A DNA stretch of 21,435 nt from Acidimicrobiales bacterium (GTDB lineage: Bacteria > Actinomycetota > Acidimicrobiia > Acidimicrobiales > Acidimicrobilacustridaceae). A program made the translations under genes and the position numbers. This document shows, one piece after another, positions 14,629 through 21,435 of this stretch. A model generated the notes under the pieces. It was not told the DNA's origin. It did not search any database and was given only the letters and a program-made list of their open reading frames with translations. The number at the start of each line of letters is the position of its first letter. The first letter of the stretch is position 1. The stretch spans positions 1 to 21,435 of the forward strand of contig JALQSZ010000005.1 of NCBI GenBank assembly GCA_023264135.1, given 5' to 3'.

Positions 14629-15698
14629 CTGTACGCAAGACCGGACAATGCCGAACCCAGTTGTCGCCGGTACGATCGACTTCCATCGCAACCACCTCTG
14701 ACGACGAGACCCGCATGGGTCAGGCCATGACCGTGGCTGCCGCAGTTCGTCGTCGCGTGGCGCCCCGGCCTTGGGTTGGTGCAGTGGTGGTTCCCTCCGG
14801 CGAACCCGACCATCCGGGTTTCGAAGGCGCAACCGACGGTCGAACGGGACCGCACGCCGAACGTGTTGCGCTCGCGGCCGCTGGAGACGCGGCGAAAGGG
14901 TCGACGCTCTATGTCACGCTCGAGCCCTGTTCGCATCACGGGCTCACTCCTCCTTGCGTCGACGCGGTGATCGATGCTGGTGTTGCTCGCGTCGTCATTG
15001 GCATCACTGATCCCGATGAAAACGTTTCGGGTCAAGGAATCGCTCGTTTGCGCGCCGCAGGTATCGATGTCGAAGTTGGTTGCCGGAGCGACGACGTTGC
15101 TCGCCAACTTGCTCCGTATCTTCATCATCGTTCCACTGGTCGACCATTTGTTGTCTTGAAGTTGGCATCGACGCTCGATGGCCGAACTGCTGGTCCCGAT
15201 GGGTCGTCGAAGTGGATCACCGGTGACGAGGCTCGACTCGATGCTCACCGGTTGCGTGCCGATAGCGATGCAATCCTCGTAGGAGCTGGAACTGTGCGGG
15301 CCGATAATCCGGCGCTCACCGTTCGGCTTCCCGACGAAGAACGCGGACCAGACGACACGGAGCCGCTTCGCGTTGTGCTCGGTACTGCCTCGACCGACGC
15401 GGCAGTGCAGCCCTGTCTTGAAGTGTCAGGGGATCTCGGTGTCATCCTCGATGATCTCGGCGATCGAGGGATCCTCCAACTCATGATCGAGGGAGGGTCA
15501 TCGGTGGCCCAGGCCTTTCATGGAGCGGGATTGGTCAATCGCTACGTGCTCTATGTCGCCCCAGCGTTTTTCGGGGGAAACGACGCTCTCGGCCTGTTCT
15601 CAGGGGCCGGAGCCGAGACAGTCGATGACCTGTGGCGCGGTCGAATTGTGGACGTGGCCCGAGTGGGGGACGATCTCAGGCTGGAGATTGAGGCCTGA
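14625..15698 (+). CDS. ribD: Bifunctional riboflavin deaminase/reductase RibD
   Basis: Carries out the second and third steps of riboflavin synthesis: deamination of the GTP-derived pyrimidine, then reduction of its ribose. The zinc deaminase site is present as PHAE (76-79, counting from GTG 14625) and PCSHHGLTPPC (101-111). The reductase domain starts near residue 174 (FVVLKLASTLDGRTAG; SSKWITGDEAR) and has LMIEGGSSVAQAF. Between LRVVLG (248-253) and this EGG motif about 35-50 residues usual in homologues are missing. The start is uncertain: GTG 14625 overlaps the upstream stop (GTGA), but family resemblance begins only near residue 26, and ATG 14715 is the main alternative. ribE follows after one base. 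Confidence 0.92.
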   Translation: MTVRKTGQCRTQLSPVRSTSIATTSDDETRMGQAMTVAAAVRRRVAPRPWVGAVVVPSGEPDHPGFEGATDGRTGPHAERVALAAAGDAAKGSTLYVTLEPCSHHGLTPPCVDAVIDAGVARVVIGITDPDENVSGQGIARLRAAGIDVEVGCRSDDVARQLAPYLHHRSTGRPFVVLKLASTLDGRTAGPDGSSKWITGDEARLDAHRLRADSDAILVGAGTVRADNPALTVRLPDEERGPDDTEPLRVVLGTASTDAAVQPCLEVSGDLGVILDDLGDRGILQLMIEGGSSVAQAFHGAGLVNRYVLYVAPAFFGGNDALGLFSGAGAETVDDLWRGRIVDVARVGDDLRLEIEA

Positions 15699-15699
15699 C

Positions 15700-16299
15700 A
15701 TGTTCACCGGAATCGTTGAAGAACTCGGAACCGTGGCAGCTCGTGACGGCTCGCGTCTGCGCATCAACTGCTCAAAGGTCCTCGAAGGCGCATCGATCGG
15801 TGACTCCACTGCAGTGAATGGTTGTTGTCTCACGATCGTTGCGTTCGATTCCGCCGCAGGCTGGTGGGATGCCGATGTCAGCGACGAGACCTACAACCGC
15901 ACAAATCTCGGCGCACTCTCCGAGGGAGATCCCGTCAATCTCGAACGACCAGTGCGTCTCGAGGATCGACTCGGGGGTCATCTCGTGCAGGGCCACGTCG
16001 ACGCCGTGGGTGAAGTCGTGCACGGCGTTCCAGACCTTCAGATTCGGATGCCATCATCGCTCCTTCGCTACGTCGTCGAAAAGGGTTCGATCACCGTTGA
16101 TGGCATTTCCCTCACCGTTGTGAAACCCCTTGATGATGGCTTCACGGTCGCGGTTATTCCACACACGTCTGCGGTCACCACACTCGGACACAAGGGCCCC
16201 GGTTCGCCGGTGAATCTTGAAGTCGATGTCATGGCCAAATACACCGAGCGCCTGCTTGAGGCGCAACTTGCTTCTCTCACCCGGTCCGAGGAGGACTGA
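15700..16299 (+). CDS. ribE: Riboflavin synthase, alpha chain
   Basis: Dismutates two 6,7-dimethyl-8-ribityllumazine molecules into riboflavin and the pyrimidine precursor. The protein has 199 residues and starts with the diagnostic MFTGIVEE. Two lumazine-binding barrels follow: residues 1 to about 92 (with VNGCCLTIV) and about 93-188 (GGHLVQGHVDAVG; VDGISLTVV). The start at 15700, one base after the ribD stop, is fixed by the MFTGIVEE N-terminus; the open frame upstream of it lies inside ribD. The stop overlaps ribBA by one base (TGATG). Confidence 0.96.
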   Translation: MFTGIVEELGTVAARDGSRLRINCSKVLEGASIGDSTAVNGCCLTIVAFDSAAGWWDADVSDETYNRTNLGALSEGDPVNLERPVRLEDRLGGHLVQGHVDAVGEVVHGVPDLQIRMPSSLLRYVVEKGSITVDGISLTVVKPLDDGFTVAVIPHTSAVTTLGHKGPGSPVNLEVDVMAKYTERLLEAQLASLTRSEED

Positions 16300-17537
16300 T
16301 GTCCACACAGGAACGTTCCGATTGGTCCGAGCATTTTGCGACGATCCCCGACGCGATTGCCGCGATTGCACGCGGCGAGATCGTTGTGGTTGTCGACGAT
16401 GAGGATCGCGAGAACGAGGGTGATCTCATCATGGCGGCCGAATCGGCCACGCCAGAAAAGATTGCCTTCTTCGTTCGTCACACGTCTGGTGTCATTTGCA
16501 CGCCGCTCACCGGCGAGCGTCTCGATGAACTTGAAGTTCCGTTGATGGTTCGCGATAACACCGAGGCACAGCGCACTGCGTTCACCTACTCGGTTGATTA
16601 CCGTCACGACACGTCAACCGGTATCTCTGCTGCCGATCGTGCAGCAACGATTCAGGCGCTCATCAATCCGGCAACGCGTCCCGGTGATCTCGCTCGGCCC
16701 GGTCACATTTTCCCGCTGCGCTATGCCGAAGGTGGCGTCCTCAAGCGTGCGGGGCACACCGAGGCTGCTGTCGATCTTGCGCGTATGGCGGGCATGTACC
16801 CGTCAGGTGTTCTTTGTGAGATCGTCAACGACGACGGAACGATGGCACGTGTTCCCGATCTCGTTGAGTTCTGTAAGGAGCATGGGCTTCTTCTCATCTC
16901 CATTGCCGAACTCATTCGCTATCGCCGTCAGACCGAAAAACTTGTGAAGCGAATCTCTGAAGCTCGGATCCCCACGAACTGGGGCGACTTCACGTGTTAT
17001 GTCTACGAGAATGTCCTTGACGGACAACAGCACATCGCTCTTGTGAAGGGTGCTGTCCAGGGACAAGACAATGTGCTCGTTCGTGTGCATTCTGAATGTC
17101 TCACCGGCGACGTCTTTGGTTCGCTGCGTTGCGACTGTGGCATTCAACTCGACAAGGCAATGGAGCTCATCGACAACGAAGGTCTTGGCGTCGTCGTGTA
17201 CCTGCGTGGCCACGAAGGTCGCGGTGTCGGTATCGGTCACAAGATTCGTGCGTACTCGCTCCAGGACGCGGGCCAAGACACGGTTGAAGCCAACGTGAGT
17301 CTTGGGCTTCCGATCGATTCACGCGAATACGGAATCGGCGCACAAATTCTTGTGGACCTCGGTATCACCACGATGCGTGCGCTCACGAACAACCCGTCGA
17401 AGTACGGCGGCCTCGATGGCTTTGGCCTCGACATTGTCGAACGAGTGCCGCTCGAGACCATTCCCAATCCCGAGAACATCGCGTATCTCCGCACGAAGCG
17501 CGAAAAGATGGGTCACATGCTTGAAGGACTCGACTGA
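16299..17537 (+). CDS. ribBA: Bifunctional DHBP synthase / GTP cyclohydrolase II
   Basis: Makes both riboflavin precursors: 3,4-dihydroxy-2-butanone 4-phosphate from ribulose 5-phosphate (RibB half, about 1-210) and the first pyrimidine from GTP (RibA half, about 215-412). RibB motifs are DDEDRENEGDLIMAAE (33-48), RHDTSTGISAADRA and the Glu/His site GGVLKRAGHTEAAVDL. RibA motifs are the zinc cysteines C267, C278 and C280 (SECLTGDVFGSLRCDC) and RGHEGRGVGIGHKIRAY. DTVEANVSLGLPIDSREYG (327 on) and NNPSKYGGL follow. Both halves look active. The length of 412 is normal. One-base overlaps on both sides fit a coupled rib operon. Confidence 0.96.
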   Translation: MSTQERSDWSEHFATIPDAIAAIARGEIVVVVDDEDRENEGDLIMAAESATPEKIAFFVRHTSGVICTPLTGERLDELEVPLMVRDNTEAQRTAFTYSVDYRHDTSTGISAADRAATIQALINPATRPGDLARPGHIFPLRYAEGGVLKRAGHTEAAVDLARMAGMYPSGVLCEIVNDDGTMARVPDLVEFCKEHGLLLISIAELIRYRRQTEKLVKRISEARIPTNWGDFTCYVYENVLDGQQHIALVKGAVQGQDNVLVRVHSECLTGDVFGSLRCDCGIQLDKAMELIDNEGLGVVVYLRGHEGRGVGIGHKIRAYSLQDAGQDTVEANVSLGLPIDSREYGIGAQILVDLGITTMRALTNNPSKYGGLDGFGLDIVERVPLETIPNPENIAYLRTKREKMGHMLEGLD

Positions 17538-18025
17538 TGTCATCAAATTTCCGAGCGGCAAATTCGCTCCCGAGCAATGTTGATGGCTCAGGTATTCGAG
17601 TCGGCTTGGTATGTGGACGTTGGAACGACCACATCACCAATCGCTTGATCGAAGGTGCCGAAAACGCGCTTGCAGTCCATGGCGTTTCGGAAGCTGATGT
17701 CTTGCAGGTGTGGGTGCCAGGTGCCTACGAAGCGCCGATGGCGGCGAAGGCGTTGATCGACAGTGGCAAGGTCGACATGGTCGTGTGCCTTGGTGCAGTC
17801 ATTCGTGGCGAAACCTCGCATTACGACTTTGTTGCTGGCGAATGCGCTCGCGGAATCATGAATGTGCAACTCGCCACTGGAGTGCCCGTGATTTTCGGTG
17901 TTCTCACAACAGAAAATCTTGAACAGGCACTCGCTCGCTCTTCCGACGAAGACAACAAGGGCGAAGAATGCGTTCGCACCGGTCTTGAAATGGTCAATCT
18001 GTTGCGTTCAGTCGCGAAGAAGTAG
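17537..18025 (+). CDS. ribH: 6,7-dimethyl-8-ribityllumazine synthase
   Basis: Condenses the RibB and RibD-pathway products into lumazine, the substrate of RibE. The protein has 162 residues, usual for the subunit that forms pentamers or 60-mer capsids. Motifs are FRWN-like GRWNDHIT (27-34), VPGAYEAP (60-67), GAVIRGETSHYDFV (86-99, with the catalytic H95) and FGVLTTENLEQALARS (120-135). The ATG overlaps the ribBA stop by one base (TGATG). It ends the rib cluster 7 bases from the convergent VIT-family gene. No U-rich terminator separates the two, only a weak 5-bp GCGAA/TTCGC pairing around the stop codon. Confidence 0.96.
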   Translation: MSSNFRAANSLPSNVDGSGIRVGLVCGRWNDHITNRLIEGAENALAVHGVSEADVLQVWVPGAYEAPMAAKALIDSGKVDMVVCLGAVIRGETSHYDFVAGECARGIMNVQLATGVPVIFGVLTTENLEQALARSSDEDNKGEECVRTGLEMVNLLRSVAKK

Positions 18026-18032
18026 TTCGCAA

Positions 18033-18728
18033 CTAACCAACTGCTGCGCCAAAGATTTTTCCGATCGCCATCGTGATCGCCATGGCGATAATGCCGCCAA
18101 CGACCACGCGCATGGTTGGTCGAACAGGATGGGCGCCGCCGGCTTTCGCTCCCGCGAGGCCAAGAGCAAGAAGAGCGAGTACGGCCACGACGAGAGTCAC
18201 GGCGATTCGCGCTCCAGACGGTGCAAATGCCGCAGCGAGCAAGGGGAGCAGCGCTCCTAACGCGAACGATGCCATTGACGACCACGCGGCTTGCAGCGGC
18301 TTCGCGATGGTCTCTTCAGTGATTCCAAGTTCTTCAATGAGGTGGATGCGAAGCGCATCCTTTTCGGTGAGCTGCACTGCGACATCGTGGGCAAGCTCTC
18401 GGTCGAGACCCTTTTCCATGTAGATGGCAGTGAGTTCGGCGAGTTCGCGCTCGGGAACATTTTCAAGTTCCCAAACTTCTTTGGCGATGTCGGCTCGTTC
18501 TGTGTCGCGTTGTGAACTGACCGAGATGTATTCGCCCATACCCATCGCAAGAGCGCCAGCGCTCAGTCCAGCGACGCCGGCGGTGAGGATCGCGCTATGG
18601 CTTGCATCGGAGGCAGCGACGCCCAAGATCAGCGAGGCGGTGGAAATGATGCCGTCGTTTGCGCCGAGTACGGAGGCCCGGAGCCAACCGGTGCGGTGAC
18701 TGAGATGTCGCTCTCTGTGTCTCGCCAT
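18033..18728 (-). CDS. VIT1/CCC1-family Fe2+/Mn2+ transporter
   Basis: 231-residue membrane protein of the vacuolar iron transporter family, which exports or sequesters Fe2+ and Mn2+. TM1 is WLRASVLGANDGIISTASLILG (about 15-37), matching the family signature. TM2 runs through GALAMGMGEYISV (about 45-70). A long Glu-rich cytoplasmic helical segment follows (about 73-145: RDTERADIAKE, ELENVPERELAEL, HLIEELGITEE) and corresponds to the metal-binding domain of plant VIT1. TM3-TM5 are at about 147-168, 172-193 and 205-230. The ATG at 18728 follows TAGGCT by 6 bases, so it is probably leaderless. It is divergent from hisG and convergent with ribH. Which metal it carries is not decidable here. Confidence 0.9.
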   Translation of the reverse strand: MARHRERHLSHRTGWLRASVLGANDGIISTASLILGVAASDASHSAILTAGVAGLSAGALAMGMGEYISVSSQRDTERADIAKEVWELENVPERELAELTAIYMEKGLDRELAHDVAVQLTEKDALRIHLIEELGITEETIAKPLQAAWSSMASFALGALLPLLAAAFAPSGARIAVTLVVAVLALLALGLAGAKAGGAHPVRPTMRVVVGGIIAMAITMAIGKIFGAAVG

Positions 18729-18734
18729 GCCCCA

Positions 18735-18740
18735 AGCCTA
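18735..18740 (-). promoter_or_regulatory. -10 box TAGGCT of the VIT-family gene, leaderless type
   Basis: Read on the minus strand, TAGGCT ends 6 bases before the ATG at 18728. A TTGGTG-like hexamer lies about 16 bases further upstream as a weak -35. No Shine-Dalgarno sequence can fit. Confidence 0.5.
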
Positions 18741-18798
18741 CGGCGCTCCGGCGAATCACCAAACAGAAATGGGTTTCAAGATTTCAGGGGGCGGACGG

Positions 18799-18804
18799 TA
18801 GGTT
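18799..18804 (+). promoter_or_regulatory. -10 box TAGGTT of hisG, leaderless type
   Basis: TAGGTT ends 6 bases before the hisG ATG at 18811. TTCAAG at 18775-18780 is a weak -35 candidate with 18-base spacing. With the start codon at the transcript's 5' end there is no room for a histidine leader peptide or attenuator. Confidence 0.5.
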
Positions 18805-18810
18805 GGTTCG

Positions 18811-19686
18811 ATGCTCAAGCTCGTTCTGCCTAAGGGATCGCTCGAAAAAGCGACGCTCGAACTGTTCGAAGCCGCCGATCTCAAGGTGTCGCGTGATTCC
18901 TCGGTGCAATACAAGGCAACGATCGATGATCCCCGTGTCATCGATGTACGCATTCTTCGTCCGCAAGAAATTCCCGTGTACGTGGCCGAAGGTCTTTTCG
19001 ATCTCGGCATCACTGGTCGCGACTGGATCGAAGAAACGAATTCGACTGTTGAGTCGCTTGGTGAACTGAAGTACTCGAAGGTCACGAGCAACCCGGTGCG
19101 CATCATCGTTGCAGTGCCGAAGGATTCTCCGTACGAAAGCGTTGCGCAGTTGCCGCAGGGAGTTCGCGTCTCAAGCGAATATCCAGAGCTCACTCGTCGG
19201 TATTTCGCTGAGAAGGGCATCACTGCCGACATCAAGCTTTCCTACGGTGCAACCGAAGCCAAAGTTCCCGACATCGTCGACTGCATCGTCGACATCACCG
19301 AAACCGGAAGCGCACTGCGTGCCGCTGGTCTGAAAATCATCGACACGATCCTGGTGTCGTATACCGAAATGATTGCGAATCCGCATTCGTTCGCCGATCC
19401 AGCGAAGGCGCATGCGATGCGTCAGCTGCGAACGCTTCTCGAGGGTGTTCTCGATGCCCGAGGCAAGGTGCTCGTGAAGCTCAATGTTCCGACCGATCGA
19501 CTTGATGCCGTGATCTCGGTCCTTCCGTCAATGAAGTCGCCGACTGTGAACGAACTTTTCGGTGGTGCCGGTTATGCCGTCGAATCGGTTGTTGAAAAGA
19601 GTGGGATCAATGTGCTGATCCCCGCACTTTCCGATGCGGGTGCAACCGACATTCTTGAACTTCCGATCTCAAAGATCGTTCCCTAG
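18811..19686 (+). CDS. hisG: ATP phosphoribosyltransferase, long form
   Basis: First, committed step of histidine synthesis: joins ATP and PRPP. The protein has 291 residues, so it is the long HisG form with a C-terminal regulatory domain (from about residue 205; VKLNVPTDRLDAVISVLPSM, SPTVNELFG) that binds histidine and does not need HisZ. The N-terminus LKLVLPKGSLEKAT, RILRPQEIPVYVAEGLFDLGITG and the PRPP loop VDCIVDITETGSALRAAGL (156-174) are clear. In many actinobacteria hisE lies next to hisG (recalled); here the upstream neighbour is a divergent VIT gene and no hisE is visible. The next gene starts 2 bases after the stop. Confidence 0.96.
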   Translation: MLKLVLPKGSLEKATLELFEAADLKVSRDSSVQYKATIDDPRVIDVRILRPQEIPVYVAEGLFDLGITGRDWIEETNSTVESLGELKYSKVTSNPVRIIVAVPKDSPYESVAQLPQGVRVSSEYPELTRRYFAEKGITADIKLSYGATEAKVPDIVDCIVDITETGSALRAAGLKIIDTILVSYTEMIANPHSFADPAKAHAMRQLRTLLEGVLDARGKVLVKLNVPTDRLDAVISVLPSMKSPTVNELFGGAGYAVESVVEKSGINVLIPALSDAGATDILELPISKIVP

Positions 19687-19688
19687 GT

Positions 19689-19928
19689 ATGGCGACACCA
19701 CCACAGACCGTGCCTCTCAGTGATGGCAGGGGAGTGGTTGCGTCGTTCGATGACCCGCGGGGTATCGGAGTCATTCGCCGTGACGATGGCACGGAGTATC
19801 CATTTCACTGCACGGCGATTGTTGATGGGACCCGCACGATCGATGTAGGTGCTGCAGTGACCTTTTCTGTCGCATCGGGCAGGATGGGGAAATGGGAAGC
19901 GATCACGATCGTCAGGGTCGGAGACTGA
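19689..19928 (+). CDS. Small cold-shock-domain-like protein
   Basis: 79-residue protein resembling a divergent cold-shock (OB-fold) domain: GVVASFDDPRGIGVIRRDDG (15-34) corresponds to the first strands with the RNP1 region, and EYPFHCTAIVDGTR (36-49) to the RNP2 region. A final strand ends the domain. The usual aromatic RNP1 (KGFGFI) is reduced to RGIGVI, so nucleic-acid binding may be weaker or different. The ATG lies 2 bases after the hisG stop, so it is probably co-transcribed with hisG. The protein is shorter and less conserved than a true CspA. The role is unknown; RNA or ssDNA binding is inferred from the fold alone. Confidence 0.75.
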   Translation: MATPPQTVPLSDGRGVVASFDDPRGIGVIRRDDGTEYPFHCTAIVDGTRTIDVGAAVTFSVASGRMGKWEAITIVRVGD

Positions 19929-19932
19929 ACTG

Positions 19933-20838
19933 ATGGGTGCGTCAGTCATTCGCACCCAATCGCTTTCGTATGCGTATCGCCACGGCCGTGGCATTGAACA
20001 GGTCGACCTCGATGTGGCTGGGGGAGAGGTCTTCGGTTTTCTCGGTCCAAACGGGGCGGGGAAGACAACGACGATCCGCGTTCTGCTTGATTTCCTGCGA
20101 CCTTCGTCAGGTTCTGCGCAGGTATTTGGTCTCGATTCTCGGAGCGATTCGATCGCGATTCGTGAACGCACAGGGTATTTGCCAGGCGATTTCACCTTGC
20201 CTCCGATGCTCACCGGAGCACAGGTGCTCGATTGGTTGTCCTCGCTTCGCCCGACAACCTTGCCAGTGCGTCGCAACGAGCTTGTCGAGCGCTTTGGTGT
20301 CCAACTCGATCGACCGATGAAGCAATTGTCGAAAGGCAATCGTCAGAAAATCGGATTGGTGCAAGCGTTTCAACATTCTCCAGAGCTCGTCATTCTCGAT
20401 GAACCCACCAGCGGTCTTGATCCGCTGGTTCAAGATGAGTTTCATCGGCTTGTTCGGGAGTTCGTTGCAGAAGGTGGAACCGTTTTTCTTTCATCACACT
20501 CGCTCGACGAGGTGCAGCACACCGCCGATCGTGTCGGCATCATTCGTGCGGGTGAGTTGGTAACAGTCGAAACGGTCGACGACCTGCGCGGACGAGGTCT
20601 GCGTCGGGTCACGTTGACAGTGGCAGCCGGAACTGGTGATGCCGTTGCGCCACAACTTGAAATGATCAACGGCGTGGGTGACATCACTCGGCGTGGCGAC
20701 GTATTCGAATTCGCCATTGTTGGCGACTACGCGACTGTGCTCGCCGGCCTTGGAACCCTTCCGGTGATCGACATGTTGAGTCGCGCTGCCGACCTCGATG
20801 AAGTGTTTCTTGCTCTGTATCGAGGGATCGACACATGA
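19933..20838 (+). CDS. ABC transporter ATP-binding protein
   Basis: 301-residue ATPase of an ABC-2-type exporter. Walker A is GPNGAGKT (38-45), the signature is LSKGN (132-136), Walker B is LVILDE (152-157), and the switch His is in FLSSHSLDEV (H189). The Q-loop position reads GYLPGDF, without Gln, as in a known subset of these ATPases (recalled). A C-terminal extension of about 80 residues ends in the DLDEVFLALYRG motif common to drug and lantibiotic-type ABC-2 exporters. The gene overlaps its permease by 4 bases (ATGA). GGAG about 9 bases before the ATG is a loose ribosome-binding site. The substrate cannot be told from sequence. Confidence 0.93.
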   Translation: MGASVIRTQSLSYAYRHGRGIEQVDLDVAGGEVFGFLGPNGAGKTTTIRVLLDFLRPSSGSAQVFGLDSRSDSIAIRERTGYLPGDFTLPPMLTGAQVLDWLSSLRPTTLPVRRNELVERFGVQLDRPMKQLSKGNRQKIGLVQAFQHSPELVILDEPTSGLDPLVQDEFHRLVREFVAEGGTVFLSSHSLDEVQHTADRVGIIRAGELVTVETVDDLRGRGLRRVTLTVAAGTGDAVAPQLEMINGVGDITRRGDVFEFAIVGDYATVLAGLGTLPVIDMLSRAADLDEVFLALYRGIDT

Positions 20839-21435
20839 TCGCGAAACGATTCCCGATCTTTGCTCAAGGTCTGCGCGATCGACGCATGTCACTCGTGTGG
20901 TGGTCGCTGGGTGTTGCGGTGTACATCGCAATCATCGCTGCGATGTGGCCATCGATCCGTGGTGCGCAGGGACTCAGCGACATCATGAGCCAGTTGCCAA
21001 AGTCGATTCTCGACCTCATGGGCGCGTCTGATTACGACATTTCGACTGGTGCGGGGTACGTCTCAGGAGAACTGTTCGGATTCATGATTCCGATCTTCAT
21101 TCTGATTCTCACGATCGGGGCTGGCGCTGCCGCAATTGGTGGTGCGGAAGAACGCGGCACTCTCGACCTCGTGCTTTCGCATCCGATCAGTCGTCGACGC
21201 GTGTTGATGCAAAGCGCGGCATTAATAGCGGTCGAAGCGTCGATTTTCGGATCCGTCATCGTTCTCGTGCTGACGATCGCGACACCACTTTCAGATCTTC
21301 AGATTTCGTTTTTCAATTCTGTGGGTGCAGCGTTTGGGGTTGTCTGCCTCGGAATCGCCTTCGGATGGATAGCGCTTGCATTGGGCGCGGCAACCGGCTC
21401 GAGAGGTTTGGCGCTTGCCATCACTGGCTCTCTTG
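20835..21435 (+). CDS. ABC-2 type transporter permease, 5' part
   Basis: Membrane partner of the preceding ATPase, cut by the window end after 200 codons. The ATG at 20835 overlaps the ATPase stop (ATGA). Hydrophobic segments are at about residues 20-39, 81-103, 127-150 and 161-186. Between the second and third lies the conserved cytoplasmic motif GAEERGTLDLVLSHPISRRRVL (about 103-124, partly quoted), a hallmark of ABC-2 permeases of the NosY/YhaP kind. The N-terminus (about residues 1-18) is basic and cytoplasmic, with an Arg/Lys-rich FAQGLRDRR-like start. The substrate is unknown. Confidence 0.9.
   Translation, partial: MIAKRFPIFAQGLRDRRMSLVWWSLGVAVYIAIIAAMWPSIRGAQGLSDIMSQLPKSILDLMGASDYDISTGAGYVSGELFGFMIPIFILILTIGAGAAAIGGAEERGTLDLVLSHPISRRRVLMQSAALIAVEASIFGSVIVLVLTIATPLSDLQISFFNSVGAAFGVVCLGIAFGWIALALGAATGSRGLALAITGSL

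Noticed and set aside
14671..14676. TACGAT as a promoter for ribD
   Set aside because: It fits TANNNT but no in-frame start codon lies 6-7 bases downstream and there is no -35; it could serve ATG 14715 only with a leader of about 30 bases.
14600..14720. Possible FMN riboswitch before ribD
   Set aside because: No RFN-element conserved segments are visible and the space is taken by the preceding gene and the ribD start.
18001..18034. Bidirectional terminator between ribH and the VIT gene
   Set aside because: Two short alternative pairings exist (GTTGCG/CGCAAC and GCGAA/TTCGC), but both are weak and have no U-tract.
1..21435. Mobile elements, tRNA/rRNA genes, CRISPR arrays, phage or defence genes
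   Set aside because: I looked on both strands and saw none; the genes are core metabolism and information processing in a largely conserved order.

Overview
The window looks like a chromosomal housekeeping region of a moderately GC-rich actinobacterium. An actinobacterial-type integration host factor gene (mihF) lies in the order pyrF-mihF-gmk-rpoZ-coaBC-metK-priA, followed by fmt-rsmB and a rib cluster. From memory this is close to the mycobacterial order. Several details (a moaB/mog gene after rsmB, shortened RsmB and RibD, no rpe) suggest a lineage away from mycobacteria, possibly Acidimicrobiia; that placement is inference. I see no tRNA, rRNA, insertion sequence, prophage or CRISPR array. 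Coding density is very high: the longest gap between genes is about 150 bases.

Layout. (1) 1-3489: the end of a pyrimidine operon: carB (3' part), pyrD and pyrF, with overlapping genes. (2) 3545-4409: mihF and gmk behind a near-perfect 22-bp dyad and a leaderless-type promoter. (3) 4562-9267: rpoZ, coaBC, metK and priA. (4) 9288-10462, minus strand: a TrmH-family RNA methyltransferase and an RsmC-like methyltransferase, divergent from (5) 10485-13620: def, fmt, rsmB and moaB/mog. (6) 13633-14628: a secreted protein made of three Cys-paired beta-sandwich-like repeats, sitting inside an otherwise metabolic operon. (7) 14625-18025: ribD-ribE-ribBA-ribH, the complete route to riboflavin apart from the phosphatase step. 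(8) 18033-18728, minus strand: a VIT1/CCC1-family iron/manganese transporter, divergent from (9) 18811-21435: hisG, a small cold-shock-domain-like protein, an ABC ATPase and the start of its permease.

How the genes work together. carB/pyrD/pyrF make UMP, and gmk acts on the guanine side of nucleotide synthesis. The rpoZ, def, fmt, rsmB and methyltransferase genes serve transcription, translation initiation and RNA modification. metK supplies the S-adenosylmethionine used by the methyltransferases, and coaBC makes the CoA precursor. The rib genes supply flavin, which the flavoenzymes CoaBC and PyrD need. Most neighbours overlap by 1-4 bases (ATGA, TGATG), so translational coupling is the rule.

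The most striking non-coding pattern is a shared promoter design. Five operon-leading genes have a TANNNT box ending 6 or 7 bases before their ATG, as expected for leaderless mRNAs. Two of these boxes, for the divergent def and RsmC-like genes, overlap on opposite strands. I found no clearly new multi-gene system. The points most worth a second look are the repeat protein, the overlapping divergent promoter, the mihF dyad, a strong hairpin in the 5' end of priA, and the altered catalytic or structural segments in CoaBC, RsmB, RibD, PriA and the RsmC-like protein.
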